A model generated the notes under the pieces. The model ran no database searches and was not told the origin of the DNA. It saw only the letters and a list, made by a program, of their open reading frames with translations. A stretch of DNA of 8,969 nucleotides from contig JALQTL010000265.1 of assembly GCA_023260935.1 (NCBI GenBank), positions 1-8,969 on the forward strand. The letters run 5' to 3'. How positions within the stretch are numbered: position 1 is the stretch's first letter; every line of letters begins with the position of its first letter. Positions 6,336 to 8,969 of the stretch are shown here, piece after piece. Position numbers and translations under genes: made by a program. Source of the stretch: Paracoccaceae bacterium. GTDB lineage: Bacteria > Pseudomonadota > Alphaproteobacteria > Rhodobacterales > Rhodobacteraceae.

Positions 6336-7768
6336 GTCAGGCTTCCAATGGCGTTGCGGGCGGCGATATGGCGGGCGTGGCCCGCGTCGAAGGCGTCTTT
6401 CAGGCGGGTATCCGGGGCCAGTTCCCGGGCGATGCGGGGCAGGGTGGCAATCTCGGCCCCGGCGCCGGTGGCCGCCATCAGCGCCAGCCGTGCCGCACCG
6501 AAGGCCCCGCCGAAATCCCCGGCCACTGGCACCTGCACCGGGCAGTCCAGCGCCGTGGCAAGGGCTTTCAGCCAGTAGTCCGACCGTGATCCCCCGCCCA
6601 CGGCCAGCAGCTTTTCCAGCCTTGTGCCGGTGGCGGCAAGCGCATCGCGGCAGTCGCGGAAGGCGAAGGTCACGCCTTCCAACACGGCGCGAGTGGCGGC
6701 GGCGCGGTCGGTGGCATGTTCCAGCCCGATGAAGGCCCCGCGGATGCTGGCACTGTTCAGGGGGGTGCGCTCTCCGCCCAGATAAGGAAGGAACAGCGTT
6801 TTGCCGGGGGGCTGAAGGGCGCCCAGCCCGCTGGTCAGCGCGGCGGCATCGCTGCCTGCCAGCCCGGCAAACCAGTTCAGCGCATCTGTACAGGCCAGAA
6901 TGACCCCCATCTGGTGCCATGTGCCCGGCAGCGCATGACAAAAGGTGTGCACGGCCGTCTGCGCATCCGGCTGATAGCCGTCATTGGCCGCGAACAGCAC
7001 ACCCGATGTGCCAAGGCTGGCAAAGGCCTCACCCGCGCGCACCACCCCCACGCCAACACCGGCAGCAGCATTATCACCCCCACCGCCGGCCACGATCACC
7101 CCCTTGGGCAGGCCCCACCGCCCGGCAAGCGCGGCGCGCAGGGTTCCTGAAACCTCTGACCCCTCAACCAGCCGGGGCATCTGGTCGCGTGACAGCCCGG
7201 TTGCGGCAAGAAGATCGTCCGCCCAGTCGCGTGCGCCGGTATCCAGCCAACTGGTACCCGCCGCATCCGACATTTCGCCCACATGGTCACCCGTCAGCCA
7301 AAGCCGGAGGTAGTCCTTTGGCAGAAGAACCTTTGCCACTTTCGCAAAGATCGCGGGTTCGTTCCGGGCCACCCACATCAGCTTTGGTGCCGTAAAGCCG
7401 GGAAAGACGATGTTGCCGGTCAGCCGCCGAAACATCGGGTCGCCGTCCAGTTCGGCAGCCTCTTCATGGCTGCGGGTATCGTTCCACAGGATGCAGGGGC
7501 GCAGCACCTCGTCGCTGGCATCAAGAAGGGTTGCGCCGTGCATCTGGCCCGAAAGCCCGATTGCCCGCACCCCAGCCAGCCCAAAGGGGGCCAGCCTGTC
7601 GAACACCGTTTCCGCCGCCGCGATCCAGTCTGCGGGGGCCTGCTCGCTCCAGCCTTCGCGGGGGCGGCTGACGGTCAGGGGGGCGGTGGCCTCGGCCACC
7701 ACCTCTTGTGCCTCTGTCATCAGGACGGCCTTCAGCCCCGATGTCCCCAGATCAAGACCGATGAACAT
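6332..7768 (-). CDS. xylB: Xylulokinase XylB
   Basis: XylB phosphorylates D-xylulose with ATP to D-xylulose 5-phosphate, feeding the pentose phosphate pathway. It is a FGGY-family sugar kinase of 478 residues (484 in E. coli). The N-terminal phosphate-binding motif MFIGLDLGTSG (Asp6), the substrate segment LSGQMHGATLLD (residues of about 72-83), ILWNDTR, GNIVFPGFTAPKL, KVLLPKDYLRL and MSDAAGTSWLD all match E. coli XylB. VAGGGGDNAAAGVGVG holds the catalytic base Asp232. The second domain has SLGTSGVLFA, FLPYLGGERTP, and AVGGGSRSDYW (adenosine motif). ATG at 7768 was chosen because it gives the canonical MFIGLD start. The preceding in-frame TTG (7771) is less likely. The ATG overlaps the ATPase stop by one base (TGATG), and its 3' end overlaps xylA by 4 bp, so the genes are probably coupled. 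Confidence 0.97.
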   Translation of the reverse strand: MFIGLDLGTSGLKAVLMTEAQEVVAEATAPLTVSRPREGWSEQAPADWIAAAETVFDRLAPFGLAGVRAIGLSGQMHGATLLDASDEVLRPCILWNDTRSHEEAAELDGDPMFRRLTGNIVFPGFTAPKLMWVARNEPAIFAKVAKVLLPKDYLRLWLTGDHVGEMSDAAGTSWLDTGARDWADDLLAATGLSRDQMPRLVEGSEVSGTLRAALAGRWGLPKGVIVAGGGGDNAAAGVGVGVVRAGEAFASLGTSGVLFAANDGYQPDAQTAVHTFCHALPGTWHQMGVILACTDALNWFAGLAGSDAAALTSGLGALQPPGKTLFLPYLGGERTPLNSASIRGAFIGLEHATDRAAATRAVLEGVTFAFRDCRDALAATGTRLEKLLAVGGGSRSDYWLKALATALDCPVQVPVAGDFGGAFGAARLALMAATGAGAEIATLPRIARELAPDTRLKDAFDAGHARHIAARNAIGSLT

Positions 7769-8538
7769 CAATAGGCCTGCGGAGGTTTCTTGCCCATGAT
7801 GATCATGCCAAGGATATCATCATCGCTGACCTCGCCCACGTTCACGCAGCCGACGCGCTGGCCGTTCTTCATCACCACGGCGCGGTCGCACAGATCCATG
7901 ACTGCGTGAATGTCATGCTCGATCAGGAAGATGCCAAGGCCCTGCCGCTTCAACTCCTGAATAAGCTCGGCCACCATCTGCGTCTCGTGCGGGCCAAGCG
8001 CGGCGGTGGGTTCATCCATGATCAGGATCTTGGCGTTGAAATAGACCGCCCTTGCAATGGCGACGGATTGGCGCTGCCCGCCGGAAAGCGCCGAAACCGG
8101 CACGTTGAACTTGCGGAAGTTTGGGTTCAGCCGGCCCATGATCTTGCGGGTTTCGGCTTCCATCTTGGCATCATCGACAAACCCCGCCGCACTTACCAGT
8201 TCGCGCCCCAGAAACAGGTTCGACGCGGCATCCAGATTGTCGGCCAGCGCCAGCGTCTGATAGATGGTTTCAATGTTGTAGCGGCGTGCATCGCGGGGGC
8301 TTTCGATCTCGACCTTCTTGCCGCTGATGTAGATTTCGCCCGCGTCCTTCTGATAGGCGCCCGACAGGCACTTGATCAGCGTGGACTTGCCCGCCCCGTT
8401 GTGGCCCAGAAGGCCCACCACTTCGCCGGGATACAGATCGACCGAAACGTGATCGACCGCCTTGATCCCCCCGAAAGAGATCGAGATGTCGCGCAGCTCG
8501 ACCAGCGGGGTGCCCTTGTTCGGATTTCCAGACGTCAT
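7768..8538 (-). CDS. xylG: Sugar ABC transporter ATP-binding protein, single-domain (XylG-like)
   Basis: This is the cytoplasmic ATPase subunit that powers import of a pentose, most likely D-xylose given the operon. Starting at ATG 8538, the product is 256 residues with one nucleotide-binding domain: Walker A GHNGAGKST (45-53), Q-loop Gln94 (TIYQTLALADN), signature LSGGQRQ (151-157), Walker B ILIMDE (171-176) and H-loop His208 (IEHD). E. coli XylG is about twice this length, with two such domains in tandem. The short form resembles FrcA-type ATPases and would act as a homodimer. There is no substrate-recognition domain, so specificity rests on context, and 'xylG' is a positional name. GTG at 8550 would overlap the permease stop but has no properly spaced ribosome-binding site. 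The gap to the permease stop is 8 bp, and the 3' end overlaps xylB by one base. Confidence 0.9.
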   Translation of the reverse strand: MTSGNPNKGTPLVELRDISISFGGIKAVDHVSVDLYPGEVVGLLGHNGAGKSTLIKCLSGAYQKDAGEIYISGKKVEIESPRDARRYNIETIYQTLALADNLDAASNLFLGRELVSAAGFVDDAKMEAETRKIMGRLNPNFRKFNVPVSALSGGQRQSVAIARAVYFNAKILIMDEPTAALGPHETQMVAELIQELKRQGLGIFLIEHDIHAVMDLCDRAVVMKNGQRVGCVNVGEVSDDDILGMIIMGKKPPQAY

Positions 8539-8542
8539 GGCG

Positions 8543-8548
8543 CCCCTC
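8543..8548 (-). promoter_or_regulatory. Ribosome-binding site deciding the ATPase start
   Basis: GAGGGG on the minus strand sits 4 nt before ATG at 8538 and overlaps the permease stop codon (TGA, 8549-8547). The alternative GTG at 8550 has AGGAA directly abutting it, with no spacer, so the ATG is preferred. The overlap of stop and Shine-Dalgarno suggests translational coupling. Confidence 0.55.
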
Positions 8549-8969
8549 ACTTCCTGCGGCTGTTGTAGAGGTTGTCAAGGTAGACGGCGAGAACGAGGAC
8601 CACGCCGACGACAATGCGCTGGATGGCGGCATCAAAGCCGATCAGCACCATGCCCGATTGCAGGCTTTGCATCACCAGCGCGCCAAGGATGGCGCCATAG
8701 ATCGTGCCCACGCCTCCGGCCAGCGATGTGCCGCCGATGACGGCCGCGGCGATGACGTATAGTTCGTCCAGCGTGCCAAGCGCGTTGGTGGCCGAATTCA
8801 GGCGTGCCGAGGCGATGATCGCGGCAAGGCCGGTCAGCATGCCCATCAGCGCAAAAATTTTCAGCGTCATCCAGCGGGTGTTGATGCCGGCAAGCGCCGC
8901 CGCCTCGGGGTTGCCGCCGATGGCAAAGACATAGCGGCCAAAGCGGGTGCGGGTCATCAGGATCGTCAT
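8547..8969 (-). CDS. xylH: Sugar ABC transporter permease, C-terminal part (XylH-like, cut by right edge)
   Basis: This is the inner-membrane channel subunit of a pentose ABC importer of the RbsC/XylH family. Only the last 140 residues are in the window. The ATG at the very edge (8969) is internal: the segment RTRFGRYVFAIGGNPEAAAL and the following AGINTRWMTLKIFAL match the interior of E. coli XylH, whose protein is about 390 residues. Hydrophobic segments are seen at about residues 35-54, 67-80, 88-105 and 116-130 of the visible part. VIGGTSLAGGVGTIYGAILG is the conserved permease motif that contacts the ATPase. The C-terminus is VLAVYLDNLYNSRRK. Eight bp separate its stop from the ATPase start. 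The gene for the periplasmic binding protein would be expected further right. The xylose assignment is by operon context; the ribose or other pentose permeases of the same family look similar. Confidence 0.88.
   Translation of the reverse strand: MTILMTRTRFGRYVFAIGGNPEAAALAGINTRWMTLKIFALMGMLTGLAAIIASARLNSATNALGTLDELYVIAAAVIGGTSLAGGVGTIYGAILGALVMQSLQSGMVLIGFDAAIQRIVVGVVLVLAVYLDNLYNSRRK

Noticed and set aside
5679..6578. 299-codon open frame on the plus strand opposite xylA and xylB.
   Set aside because: It spans two real genes antisense, with no recognisable motif.
6336..6941. N-terminal extension of the xylA frame to 6941 (about 200 extra residues, Arg/Ala/Gly/His-rich).
   Set aside because: It lies wholly inside xylB in another frame, has no isomerase similarity, and the ATG at 6335 gives the family-typical start and length.
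8539..8550. GTG at 8550 as the ATPase start.
   Set aside because: The purine run AGGAA abuts it without spacing, while ATG 8538 has GAGGGG at workable spacing and begins a natural N-terminus.
7906..8568. 220-codon open frame on the plus strand opposite the ABC ATPase.
   Set aside because: Antisense shadow of a gene with all ATPase motifs intact; no independent support.
1..8969. Mobile element, CRISPR array, tRNA/rRNA or defence system.
   Set aside because: No transposase, repeat-spacer pattern, RNA-gene-like sequence or unfamiliar gene cluster was seen; all eight genes belong to well-known families.

Overview
The window is GC-rich, densely coded DNA that looks like an alphaproteobacterium, most likely a member of the Rhodobacterales (Rhodobacteraceae). 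I base this on the alphaproteobacterial FlgE N-terminus, the motB-flgE-flgK gene order (a layout I associate with the CtrA-controlled, 'fla2'-type flagellar sets of this order), a CtrA-like TTAA-N7-(C/T)TAAC box next to flgE, and a short single-domain sugar ABC ATPase. The assignment is inference from memory; no search was run.

There are eight protein genes, two cut by the window edges, in three blocks. (1) Flagellar block, minus strand, positions 1-2930: motB (stator), flgE (hook) and the first 229 codons of flgK (hook-filament junction). The transcription order is motB > flgE > flgK, and flgK runs off the left edge. A 93-bp motB-flgE gap carries a CtrA-like box. The leader ahead of motB carries a strong palindrome. 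(2) Middle block, 3012-4981: a YghZ/Gpr-type aldo-keto reductase (minus strand) and a divergently transcribed YihY/BrkB-family six-helix membrane protein (plus strand), sharing an 86-bp intergenic region. (3) D-xylose block, minus strand, 5034-8969: the C-terminal part of the sugar permease (xylH), a single-domain ABC ATPase (xylG-like), xylulokinase (xylB) and xylose isomerase (xylA). These are transcribed in that order with gaps of 8, -1 and -4 bp. A perfect 10-bp hairpin lies between the converging yihY and xylA ends.

The xylose block is a complete route from uptake to D-xylulose-5-phosphate. The ABC transporter imports D-xylose, XylA isomerises it to D-xylulose, and XylB phosphorylates that for the pentose phosphate pathway. 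The periplasmic binding protein (xylF) and any regulator are not in the window and would be expected beyond the right edge. The flagellar block encodes late structural parts plus the stator subunit that anchors to peptidoglycan.

I found no evidence of an undescribed system, mobile element, CRISPR array, tRNA or rRNA. The observations worth a second look are modest: the CtrA-like box, the 14-bp-arm palindrome before motB with a TATAC-like loop, and a MotB in which the usual peptidoglycan-binding Asp appears to be replaced. No stretch longer than about 100 bp lacks a gene.
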